From Flammeovirgaceae bacterium UBA5867 (GTDB taxonomy: Bacteria > Bacteroidota > Bacteroidia > Cytophagales > Cyclobacteriaceae): 6,367 nt of DNA. Shown in pieces: positions 1-6,367 of this stretch. A model generated the notes under the pieces. The model did not search any database. It was not told where the DNA came from and saw only the letters and a list, made by a program, of their open reading frames with translations. The DNA lies in assembly GCA_002432545.1 (NCBI GenBank), contig DJFR01000237.1, positions 1-6,367 on the forward strand, read 5' to 3'. Position 1 is the first letter of the stretch, and each line of letters starts with the position of its first letter. Position numbers and translations under genes: made by a program.

Positions 1-66
1 TCTTGCCGAAATTTAGCACGAATTAAAACGGCTTACACAAAGCTCTTTCTGATTTCACTCCCGTAA

Positions 67-777
67 ATGTCAAAAGGAAAATTATACCTCATCCCCACTG
101 TAATCGCTGAAGAAACACAGCACGCTGTTATTCCTCCTCACATCCGGGAGGTGCTTCCTTCGATTCAACATTTTTTAGCAGAAGATGTGCGAACTGCCAG
201 GCGATACCTGAGCAGTTTGAAAGTATATCCGTCCATTGAACCGTTGAAGTTTGAAGTTCTTAATAAAAACACAAAGCCAGACAGTCTGAAAACTTTTTTT
301 GAACCCATATCAGAAGGAATGGATATCGGTGTTCTTTCTGAATCAGGTTGTCCGGGTGTAGCGGATCCGGGAGCGCTTGCTGTAAAGTATGCACACGAAA
401 ACGATATTCAAGTGGTTCCGCTTGTTGGGCCATCTTCGTTGTTACTTGCTTTAATGGCCTCGGGGTTAAACGGACAACGATTTGCATTTCATGGATACAT
501 ACCGATTGATGGCAAAGACGCTGCGTCTGTTATAAAAACGCTGGAGAAAGAATCACACTCTAAAAGCCAAACACAGATCTTTATAGAAACACCGTATCGT
601 AACAATTCCATTATGACGATGCTTCTTAAAAATCTTCAAGACAATACATTGCTATGCATTGCTGTAGACATCACCGGAAAGGATGAACAGATAAAAACGT
701 TTCCCGTTAAAAAGTGGAAAACAATGAAGACCGAGTTTCCGAAGAGCCCGGCCGTTTTTATGTTTCTCGCTGTATGA
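67..777 (+). CDS. RsmI-like SAM-dependent methyltransferase, short form
   Basis: This 236-residue protein has the tetrapyrrole (corrin/porphyrin) methylase fold and resembles RsmI, which 2'-O-methylates C1402 of 16S rRNA. The RsmI-type blocks appear in order: LYLIPTVI at residues 6-13, AEDVRTARRYL at 38-48 (RsmI-like EDTR-RR helix), the glycine-rich SESGCPGVADPG at 91-102, VPLVGPSSLLLALMASGL at 117-134 followed by RFAFHGYIP, and the ETPYRN block at 174-179. E. coli RsmI is about 286 residues. This protein stops at the end of the methylase domain and lacks the C-terminal HTH-like region, so it is probably the shorter paralogue found in Bacteroidota rather than RsmI itself. Its substrate is not established; a structured RNA is my inference. 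The ATG directly follows an in-frame TAA at 64-66, which fixes the start. Arginine codons are mixed (CGA, CGG, AGG, CGT), unlike metK next door. The enzyme is cytoplasmic, with no signal peptide or membrane segment. The family is fairly certain; the exact target is not. Confidence 0.88.
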   Translation: MSKGKLYLIPTVIAEETQHAVIPPHIREVLPSIQHFLAEDVRTARRYLSSLKVYPSIEPLKFEVLNKNTKPDSLKTFFEPISEGMDIGVLSESGCPGVADPGALAVKYAHENDIQVVPLVGPSSLLLALMASGLNGQRFAFHGYIPIDGKDAASVIKTLEKESHSKSQTQIFIETPYRNNSIMTMLLKNLQDNTLLCIAVDITGKDEQIKTFPVKKWKTMKTEFPKSPAVFMFLAV

Positions 778-804
778 AGTACTCCTGAACACTTTACAGA
801 GTTT

Positions 805-832
805 TTGTTTTACACTTTTCAATCTAAATTTG
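805..832 (+). promoter_or_regulatory. Bacteroidota-type promoter of metK
   Basis: TTG at 805-807 (within TTTTTG) is followed after 17 bases by TAAATTTG at 825-832. This matches the published Bacteroidota pattern TTG-N17-23-TAnnTTTG, with all fixed positions of the -7 element present. Transcription would start near 839-842, giving a leader of about 30 bases before the metK ATG at 870. That leader is A/T-rich, has no AGGAGG-like site, and is too short for a SAM riboswitch. The promoter lies in the 92-bp gap after the methylase gene, so metK need not depend on read-through from it. This is a motif match by eye, not a mapped start. Confidence 0.6.
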
Positions 833-869
833 ACGCTGCAAAATTGTACTAACATTAAAATAATTTCAT

Positions 870-2126
870 ATGCCTTATCTATTCACCTCTGAGTCGGTAT
901 CCGAAGGCCATCCCGACAAAGTCGCTGACCAAATCTCTGATGCTCTTATCGATTACTTCCTGGCCTACGATCCATCTTCTAAAGTTGCATGTGAAACACT
1001 TGTTACTACCGGACAAGTTGTACTGGCTGGCGAGGTGAAATCTGAAGCTTACCTGGATGTGCAAGACATAGCACGCGAAGTAATCCGCAAGATCGGATAT
1101 ACCAAGAGCGAGTATATGTTTGAAGCAAACTCATGTGGTATACTCTCGGCTATTCACGAACAATCACCTGATATCAACCAGGGTGTTGTGCGCAAGAAGA
1201 AAGAAGACCAGGGAGCTGGCGACCAGGGTATGATGTTCGGTTATGCTACCAACGAAACCGACAACTACATGCCGCTTCCGCTGGAGCTTGCACATATGTT
1301 GCTTCGCGAACTTTCAACTATTCGCAAAGAAGGCAAGGTAATGACGTACCTCCGTCCAGATGCAAAATCGCAGGTTACAATCGAATATAGCGATGATAAC
1401 AAACCTCAGCGCATTGATACGATTGTAGTATCTACGCAGCACGATGACTTCGATAAAGATGCCAAGATGCTGAAGAAAATCGAAGAGGATATCATCAACA
1501 TTGTTATTCCACGCATTACTAAAAAACTTCCCAAGCGTGTTCAGAAGCTTTTCGGAAGCGATATCAAATATCATATTAACCCTACCGGTAAATTTGTTAT
1601 CGGTGGACCACACGGTGATACCGGCTTAACAGGTCGTAAGATCATCGTTGATACATATGGTGGTAAAGGTGCTCACGGTGGTGGCGCTTTCTCTGGTAAA
1701 GATCCTTCAAAAGTAGATCGCTCGGCTGCTTATGCTACACGCCACATTGCTAAAAACCTGGTAGCTGCCGGTCTTTGTGACGAAGTACTTGTACAGGTTG
1801 CATACGCCATTGGTGTTCATCAACCCGTTGGTTTATATGTAAACACGTACGGCACTTCTAAAGTAAAAGAAAATGATGGCGAGATCGCGAAACGCGTTGC
1901 CAAGATCTTCGACATGCGTCCTTACTTTATCGAGCAACGTTTTAGCCTCCGCACCCCTATATATGCAGAAACTGCTGCTTACGGACACATGGGTCGTGAA
2001 TCAAAAGTTGTTGAGAAGATCTTCAACAAAGGCAAAGCATCTGAGAAGAAAGTGAAAGTTGAATTGTTCCCTTGGGAAAAGCTTGATCACGTTGATCAAG
2101 TGAAAAAAGCATTCAAACTTGCTTAA
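870..2126 (+). CDS. metK: S-adenosylmethionine synthetase (methionine adenosyltransferase)
   Basis: This cytoplasmic enzyme joins L-methionine and ATP to form S-adenosylmethionine, with release of phosphate and pyrophosphate; it needs Mg2+ and K+. The 418 residues are full length. Hallmarks are ESVSEGHPDK at 8-17 near the N-terminus, the hexapeptide GAGDQG at 115-120 in the first signature, LRPDAKSQVT at 161-170, INPTGKFVIGGPHGD at 236-250, the second signature GGGAFSGKD at 270-278, and YGHMGRE at 371-377. Compared with E. coli MetK (384 residues) there are about 10 extra residues between STQH and INPTG (191-235) and an insertion of about 21 residues (378-399) before FPWEK. The latter is, as far as I recall, usual in Bacteroidota MetK. 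All 17 arginines use CGC or CGT, which fits a highly expressed housekeeping gene. A promoter lies just upstream and a strong terminator just downstream, so the gene is probably transcribed alone. Confidence 0.98.
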   Translation: MPYLFTSESVSEGHPDKVADQISDALIDYFLAYDPSSKVACETLVTTGQVVLAGEVKSEAYLDVQDIAREVIRKIGYTKSEYMFEANSCGILSAIHEQSPDINQGVVRKKKEDQGAGDQGMMFGYATNETDNYMPLPLELAHMLLRELSTIRKEGKVMTYLRPDAKSQVTIEYSDDNKPQRIDTIVVSTQHDDFDKDAKMLKKIEEDIINIVIPRITKKLPKRVQKLFGSDIKYHINPTGKFVIGGPHGDTGLTGRKIIVDTYGGKGAHGGGAFSGKDPSKVDRSAAYATRHIAKNLVAAGLCDEVLVQVAYAIGVHQPVGLYVNTYGTSKVKENDGEIAKRVAKIFDMRPYFIEQRFSLRTPIYAETAAYGHMGRESKVVEKIFNKGKASEKKVKVELFPWEKLDHVDQVKKAFKLA

Positions 2127-2153
2127 TGCATTTCATAAAACTTTGATAAAAAG

Positions 2154-2188
2154 GAAAGGCGGTGAGAAATCATCGCCTTTCGTTTTTT
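2154..2188. terminator. Bidirectional intrinsic terminator between metK and the acyltransferase gene
   Basis: GAAAGGCGGTGA (2154-2165) pairs with TCATCGCCTTTC (2170-2181) around a GAAA loop (2166-2169). This gives a 12-bp stem with one G-U pair on the metK strand. Six T residues follow at 2183-2188, forming a standard Rho-independent terminator 27 bases past the metK stop. Read on the other strand, the same stem is followed by CTTTTT (complement of 2148-2153), so it can also end the convergent acyltransferase transcript. The metK-side T-run runs into that gene's stop codon (2187-2189). Confidence 0.9.
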
Positions 2189-3041
2189 AATCCTTTCTAA
2201 GATGCCGGGTCTTCCACCGATTATGCGACCATAACCACCCGGCAGGATTCTCATAAATTATATTCTCAACAGCCTTTATATAATTTTCGATCAGCGTGAA
2301 ATCGTCTTTGGCGTGTGGTGGCTCCGCTATATTTACAAAAGATGCTTCGTAATAGCCGCGTTTTATCTTACGAACCTGCGCATATACCACCGGATATTGA
2401 GTAAGCACTGCAATTTGATGTGCTCCCAGAAAAAACACAGTATCCTGGTTAAGAAAGCGGGTTTGATATTTTTTATCCTTTTTTAGTCCGGGGTATTGAT
2501 CGCTCACAATAGCGATGCCCCGAAGTATATCTTTTCGTCTGATGAGCTCACGGGCAACATCCGATCGTTTTATAGGATGTGCACCAAAACGGGTACGGCA
2601 CAGTAAAGAGAATCGATTAAAGAATTCACTGCTCTGCTGCTGGTATACAAAATCGACCGGCACTGGTAAATTAAAATTACCGGATGAAAGCAGCCACTCC
2701 CAGTTAAACTGATGGGAAGACAAAATAAGCACTGACTGATTTTGCTGTTTATATTTTTCGATGACGCTTACATCTCTGAAGAGCATTCGTTTGGCCAGCT
2801 CTTCTTTTGGAATGGAATAGAGCTTCAACGTCTCCACACCATAATCGCAAAGATTGATATAGAATTGCTTTTCGATTTTTTTCAGTTCCTGTTCAGATTT
2901 ATCCGGGAATGAATTCCGCAGATTTTTCTGAACCATCTTTCTTCTATAGCCCACAATATGGTAGGTGATAAAGAAAAGGAAATCAGAAATAGCATACAGC
3001 ACACCAAAAGGTAATCGCGATAATAAACTGATTACAAACAT
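2187..3041 (-). CDS. LpxL/HtrB-type lysophospholipid (lipid A) acyltransferase
   Basis: This protein belongs to the bacterial lipid A acyltransferase family (LpxL/HtrB/MsbB type), which transfers a secondary fatty acyl chain from acyl-ACP to a lipid A precursor at the inner face of the inner membrane. Numbered from the ATG at 3041 (284 residues), a hydrophobic N-terminal segment at about 2-31 is followed by GYRRKMVQKNLRNSFP at 31-46, typical of the family. The catalytic HX4E motif is HQFNWE, H110 to E115. SDQ at 180-182 matches the family's P/SDQ block, and NPAGWLWSHNRWK at 265-277 corresponds to the C-terminal W-H-R-W/F-K motif. Length is near the usual 290-310. The frame also opens upstream from a TTG at 3065, giving 292 residues, before an in-frame stop at 3075-3077. 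I prefer the ATG because the family usually begins directly with the membrane helix. Whether it makes lipid A or acylates another amphiphile (sulfonolipid or ornithine lipid) cannot be read from sequence. Confidence 0.9.
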   Translation of the reverse strand: MFVISLLSRLPFGVLYAISDFLFFITYHIVGYRRKMVQKNLRNSFPDKSEQELKKIEKQFYINLCDYGVETLKLYSIPKEELAKRMLFRDVSVIEKYKQQNQSVLILSSHQFNWEWLLSSGNFNLPVPVDFVYQQQSSEFFNRFSLLCRTRFGAHPIKRSDVARELIRRKDILRGIAIVSDQYPGLKKDKKYQTRFLNQDTVFFLGAHQIAVLTQYPVVYAQVRKIKRGYYEASFVNIAEPPHAKDDFTLIENYIKAVENIIYENPAGWLWSHNRWKTRHLRKD

Positions 3042-3137
3042 TGAAAGTAAAGGTTCTTGCGGCAAGTTAAGAATTTAGAATTCAGGCTCCTCTTAAGCGC
3101 TATATCTCATTGTGCTCAGTAATTTTTATTTTGCAGC
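3042..3137. other. Divergent intergenic region between acyltransferase and SDR genes
   Basis: This gap of about 96 bp must hold both promoters. Leftward, TAAATTCT (complement of 3070-3077) is a partial match to TAnnTTTG, but no TTG is well placed upstream. Rightward, TAATTTTT at 3120-3127 and TATTTTG at 3127-3133 sit close to the SDR start, but neither matches the consensus fully. A small inverted repeat, GAATT-TAG-AATTC, lies at 3071-3083. It could be an operator, but 5-bp A/T-rich arms can easily occur by chance. Confidence 0.35.
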
Positions 3138-3947
3138 ATGAAAAACAAGGTTGTCATCATTACCGGAGGTTCTTCCGGTATCGGAAAAGCAATGGCTGAG
3201 AAATTCGGACGTGAGGGTTCTAAAATTCTTATTACAGGCCGAAACAAGGAAGAGCTTACCAAAGCAACGGAAGAGCTGCGACAAATGGGCATTACCATTA
3301 ATTCGTTTCAGGCTGATGTTAGTGTGGAGGATGACAACCGTAAAATGGCGGAAGAAGCTATAAAGCACTACGGAACTATAGATATATTGATCAACAACGC
3401 AGGTATTTCCATGCGCGCACTTTTTTCGGAGGTGGATATCAGCGTGGTAAAAAAAGTCATGGATATAAATTTCTATGGCGTGTTGTATGCCACTAAATAT
3501 TGCCTTCCGGAAATTACAAAGAACAAAGGTTCAGTTGTAGGTATATCTTCCATTGCAGGCTTTCGCGGTTTACCGGGCCGAACCGGATATTCTGCTTCCA
3601 AGTTTGCCCTGAACGGATTTTTAGAAGTATTGCGCACCGAACTTTTAAAAACCGGAGTTCACGTATTAACGGCTTGCCCAGGATTTACAGCTTCCAACAT
3701 TCGTAAACGCTCGCTCACAAAAGACGGAAGTCAGCAGGGAGAGTCGCCACGACAGGAAGAAAAAATGATGACGGCCGAAGAGTGCGCGGAACATATATAC
3801 AACGCTACGGCTAAACGCAAACGTACCCTGGTCTTAACGACACAGGGTAAGCTTGCAGTATTTTTAAATAAATGGTTGCCCGGACTGGCAGATAAGATGG
3901 TTTACAACGTAATGGCGAAGGAAGCTAATGCTCCCATCAGCAAATAG
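3138..3947 (+). CDS. Classical short-chain dehydrogenase/reductase (SDR), DHRS7-like
   Basis: This is an NAD(P)-dependent oxidoreductase of the classical SDR family, 269 residues. The Rossmann dinucleotide motif is TGGSSGIG at 9-16. D60 in QADVS should contact the adenine ring, and NNAG is at 86-89. The catalytic tetrad is complete: N110, S138, Y151 and K155 (YSASK), with PG at 181-182. R35 after the second strand (ITGR) favours NADPH over NADH. After the core, residues 183-269 carry GFTASNIRKRSLTKDGS and a tail with GKLAVFLNKWLPGLADKM. This recalls the DHRS7/DHRS7B and 11-beta-HSD-like branch more than FabG, which ends near 244 residues. That suggests a lipid-like or other hydrophobic substrate, but this is inference. 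The tail could touch the membrane but has no clear transmembrane helix. The gene starts about 96 bp from the divergent acyltransferase gene and ends 3 bp from a convergent gene. It is probably cytoplasmic. Confidence 0.93.
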   Translation: MKNKVVIITGGSSGIGKAMAEKFGREGSKILITGRNKEELTKATEELRQMGITINSFQADVSVEDDNRKMAEEAIKHYGTIDILINNAGISMRALFSEVDISVVKKVMDINFYGVLYATKYCLPEITKNKGSVVGISSIAGFRGLPGRTGYSASKFALNGFLEVLRTELLKTGVHVLTACPGFTASNIRKRSLTKDGSQQGESPRQEEKMMTAEECAEHIYNATAKRKRTLVLTTQGKLAVFLNKWLPGLADKMVYNVMAKEANAPISK

Positions 3948-3950
3948 CCA

Positions 3951-5861
3951 TTATGTTTTGCTCATAAAAACGAGCTTCGTGTTATCTGCTTTGTTGATGT
4001 TACGGTAAAAATCGGTGAGCTCTTTATAAGCTTCGGCCGGGTATTCGCCTTTGTTCATTCTAACTTTTCGGATGTATAGAAGACTTCCCTGATCAACCGT
4101 AAAAGTTGATTCATATTCACCAAAGCGTGATTTTACTTTTGCAGGCTCGGGTAAAAACTCAGGATATATACCTTCGGGCAAGTGATAACGAATGGTGTCC
4201 AGATCGGTATACGCAGTGCGCAGCACTACGTTCGTTTTGCGCGATTCCAGTTTCTCCGGAATATAGGTTGAACGATTCATCAGGTTCGGTGTCAGAAATA
4301 TTCTTTTACCGCTTACGGTCGCAAAACGTTTTAGTGTGAGGTCAAGATTAACAACAGCAGCAGGAATCCTGTCTTTGTGATTTGCCATGCTAAAGCTCAC
4401 GATATCAAAAGCCGGAATCTCCGTGTTATCCTGCACCCATTCTTTCTGGTCATCATATTTACCGTTGACAATAAAGTTTAGATTACCATTTTCATATTGA
4501 AGGCCACTATAGGTAGTCTTAACTTTTGCCTTTGCATCTCCGGTTAGTTCTACAAATACATCGGCTGTGCGTGATTGAATGTTTTGATCGGCAGTATATA
4601 CCGGAGTTCTGATCAGCTTACCGCCATTCTCAGTGATCATCAATGCATGACGACCGCCTGTGAAACTTCCCATATAGCCGAACGGATTTGTCTGGCTTGT
4701 ACACTCAAGCCACAACGTATCTTTCTTATTGGGTACCGCTACTATCGCATGATTGAATTGCGAGCTTGGGAAATTTATGTCGATATCCGGAGTGTTTTCG
4801 CCTGCACGAATAAGAATATAGTTTGCCTTCACACCGGCAGCATCAAGTACAGAAACCATATAGTTTGAAAGCGCCTTGCAATCACCATAACCATTCTGCT
4901 CCACTACCGATGCAGCAAAGGGCTGGTATCCGCCTATACCCAACTGAATGCTTACATAGCGGGTTTTGCCTTGCAGATATTCATAAAGTATACGCACTTT
5001 CTCTTCTGTTGTGGTGGCATTCTTCGTCAGCTCCAGAACCTTTTTCTTGGTCGCTTCCGGCAGAACATTTTTATCCTTGTTCAGAAGTGTTATCCATTTT
5101 CCAAAATTTTCCCACGAGTCCATTCGGCCAGCGTAGTTATCAAATTCAAAAGCTTGTGGTGCTGTAGAAATATTTGGAATTATTTGATCCGGATCCGGAC
5201 TTAAACGTTCAAATTTTGCCGGTTTCACATTTTCAAAATTCCACTCCAATACCTCTCTGCCATCCAGATTAAATGTTTTGGGCTCCTGAATTTTAAAAAG
5301 TTTATAGCGTGGTTTCAGTGCAACCGGATAGGCCAGGGTATATTTCGACTTCTGGATGGATACCTCATCATCTTCATACAAGCTAAAATCCGGAATAAAG
5401 AACAGACATTTTTGTTCTGTTTCATATTCGAACTCAACGGTGTATGGATATGTACCTTGTGACAGGTCAGCTCTTTTTAATCGGTTATCGCTATAAAGTG
5501 AGAAGCCATCAAAAGCACTCTGATCATATATATCACTTTGCTTTAATTTTTTGATGACATTACCAGCGGCATCATACGCAACACCTTTAAATGATTTTAC
5601 AACATTGAATTTATCGTAACCGATAACTTCTTTGCCATAACTTTTAGCGTTTGAATTAAGAATGGTGATAACAACGCGATAATACGTGGTAGAGCTGCTA
5701 ACCGAATTTATTTCGAATCTCAACTCCTGCTCGCGTATCACGGCATACATACCGGTTTTCATATCTTCCGGTATAGCACTTACAGGATACCTCGGATCCT
5801 CTTTACCGAAAGCTGCTACACACGACAACAGAACTAAAACCAACGATACAATTCTTTTCAT
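3951..5861 (-). CDS. Secreted DUF3857 / transglutaminase-like domain protein
   Basis: This is a 636-residue exported protein of unknown function. The N-terminus (KR, then a hydrophobic run at 4-18) is a signal peptide, with cleavage likely after AFG at 17-19. LLSC at 11-14 resembles a lipobox, but its preceding segment is short. Residues about 40-230 match the DUF3857 beta-rich domain. Residues about 270-400 are a transglutaminase/papain-like core: GYGDCKALSNYM places the nucleophile at C328, FNHAIVAV gives H371, and LWLECTSQ gives acidic E386 where many relatives have Asp. Residues about 430-636 are a further beta-rich region. In Bacteroidota such proteins are common, long and secreted. A protease, transpeptidase or amidase role in the periplasm is possible but unproven. 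The start lies 11 bp after the stop of a second protein of the same type, so both are probably co-transcribed, with the promoter outside the window. The 3' end is 3 bp from the convergent SDR gene. Confidence 0.9.
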   Translation of the reverse strand: MKRIVSLVLVLLSCVAAFGKEDPRYPVSAIPEDMKTGMYAVIREQELRFEINSVSSSTTYYRVVITILNSNAKSYGKEVIGYDKFNVVKSFKGVAYDAAGNVIKKLKQSDIYDQSAFDGFSLYSDNRLKRADLSQGTYPYTVEFEYETEQKCLFFIPDFSLYEDDEVSIQKSKYTLAYPVALKPRYKLFKIQEPKTFNLDGREVLEWNFENVKPAKFERLSPDPDQIIPNISTAPQAFEFDNYAGRMDSWENFGKWITLLNKDKNVLPEATKKKVLELTKNATTTEEKVRILYEYLQGKTRYVSIQLGIGGYQPFAASVVEQNGYGDCKALSNYMVSVLDAAGVKANYILIRAGENTPDIDINFPSSQFNHAIVAVPNKKDTLWLECTSQTNPFGYMGSFTGGRHALMITENGGKLIRTPVYTADQNIQSRTADVFVELTGDAKAKVKTTYSGLQYENGNLNFIVNGKYDDQKEWVQDNTEIPAFDIVSFSMANHKDRIPAAVVNLDLTLKRFATVSGKRIFLTPNLMNRSTYIPEKLESRKTNVVLRTAYTDLDTIRYHLPEGIYPEFLPEPAKVKSRFGEYESTFTVDQGSLLYIRKVRMNKGEYPAEAYKELTDFYRNINKADNTKLVFMSKT

Positions 5862-5872
5862 AGAGGTATATC

Positions 5873-6367
5873 TTATTTCCGTTTTAACACAATCTGCTCC
5901 GATTGTTTGGCAACAACCTGGTTATAAAACTCGCGGAGGTGAGGATATTCGTCTTGCAAAAACAGCGCCTTGTTGATTTGCAGCATGCTAATAACATTAA
6001 GCACATTGCCTGTTTGCGAAATATTATAGCTGAACTTGGCAGCATTGCCTGGCAACACAATGATTTTCGGTTTCGGAAGTTCATCCACAGTATACCCTTC
6101 AGGCAGAACAATTTTACACATATAGGTTCTGTCAGCCGGGCTACCAAAATCAACCGGGTACTCGCGCTTTTCGTGCTTGAATATATTTTCTTTTACCTGC
6201 GAAGTAACGTACGGGTTCAGGTATATAACATTACCTGCCAGCGTACAATGTTCGCTGATGACAAGTTCGTGAAGCTGTTTCGCATTTTGATCAATCTCTT
6301 TCAGATTCAGGAATTCGCTCTTTTGAATTTCCCACGACTTATCCTCCAGGAATTTTTTCAAATAATC
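5873..6367 (-). CDS. C-terminal part of a second DUF3857/transglutaminase-type protein (cut by window edge)
   Basis: The reading frame is open from the right edge to a TAA at 5873-5875, giving 164 C-terminal residues. The 5' part lies beyond the window. A TTG at 6361 is not a real start, because in-frame codons continue to the edge (Asp-Tyr before it) and the visible part begins in mid-domain. The ending aligns by eye with the C-terminus of the downstream 636-residue protein: both have LPEG, then LP-x-P, a Gly, a second Gly before a Leu-rich strand, an INK/MNK motif, a Tyr, and an FY near the end. The segment with LNPYVTSQVKENIF and REYPVDFG is typical of the longer DUF3857 proteins of Bacteroidota. 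I therefore expect the missing part to hold a signal peptide, DUF3857 and a transglutaminase-like core, but that is inference. It is the upstream gene of a probable two-gene operon. Confidence 0.82.
   Translation of the reverse strand, partial: DYLKKFLEDKSWEIQKSEFLNLKEIDQNAKQLHELVISEHCTLAGNVIYLNPYVTSQVKENIFKHEKREYPVDFGSPADRTYMCKIVLPEGYTVDELPKPKIIVLPGNAAKFSYNISQTGNVLNVISMLQINKALFLQDEYPHLREFYNQVVAKQSEQIVLKRK

Noticed and set aside
8..41. Minus-strand promoter-like pair: TTTG (complement of 38-41), 22-bp spacer, TAAATTTC (complement of 8-15)
   Set aside because: The -7 element lacks the final G, and no gene to the left can be seen. It may be a divergent promoter but is not supportable here.
1..66. 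Open frame of 21 codons ending in TAA just before the methylase ATG, possibly the end of an upstream gene
   Set aside because: It is too short to judge, the translated tail is unremarkable, and an open frame this long is not unlikely by chance.
781..806. Weak hairpin after the methylase gene (ACTC-C-TG with CA-GAGT, then TTTTT)
   Set aside because: The stem has only six pairs with a bulge and a 9-base loop, and it overlaps the metK -33 element. It is too weak to call a terminator.
777..870. Possible SAM riboswitch before metK
   Set aside because: The gap is only 92 bp, the predicted leader is about 30 bases, and no conserved riboswitch stems are visible.
3061..3083. Small inverted repeats in the divergent region (CTTGC-G-GCAAG starting just before 3061, and GAATT-TAG-AATTC)
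   Set aside because: Five-bp arms are common by chance in A/T-rich DNA, and no second copy of either was noticed elsewhere.
5820..5822. Lipoprotein cleavage site at C14 of the 636-residue protein
   Set aside because: LLSC deviates from the usual L-[AST]-[GA]-C, the preceding segment is only 13 residues, and the hydrophobic run continues past the Cys. Ordinary signal peptidase I cleavage is likelier.

Overview
The window looks like an ordinary chromosomal stretch from a Bacteroidota bacterium, probably of the Cytophagales/Chitinophagales type. Three things point there. A Bacteroidota-style promoter (TTG, 17-bp spacer, TAAATTTG) lies before metK. No convincing Shine-Dalgarno sequence precedes any start. 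The gene families are typical of the phylum: secreted DUF3857/transglutaminase-like proteins in tandem, a MetK with the longer C-terminal insertion, and a short RsmI-like methylase. The genus cannot be fixed by reading alone.

Layout, left to right. A short tetrapyrrole-methylase-fold SAM-dependent methyltransferase (67-777, +) is followed by metK, S-adenosylmethionine synthetase (870-2126, +), which has its own likely promoter. A strong hairpin at 2154-2181, with T-runs on both sides, serves as a bidirectional terminator between metK and a convergent LpxL/HtrB-type acyltransferase gene (2187-3041, -; possible upstream TTG start at 3065). A divergent gap of about 96 bp separates that gene from a classical short-chain dehydrogenase (3138-3947, +). 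This gene meets, tail to tail with only 3 bp between, a 636-residue secreted DUF3857/transglutaminase-like protein (3951-5861, -). Eleven bases upstream of that start ends a second protein of the same kind, cut by the right edge (5873-6367, -). The last two form a probable operon running right to left.

Functional links are loose. MetK makes SAM, and the neighbouring methylase should consume it. The acyltransferase and the two secreted proteins are envelope-related. The SDR substrate is unknown. I see no tRNA, rRNA, mobile element, CRISPR array or long repeat. No gap exceeds 300 bp. Nothing here amounts to a clear undescribed system. The least understood part is the tandem DUF3857/transglutaminase pair, followed by the substrate of the RsmI-like methylase.
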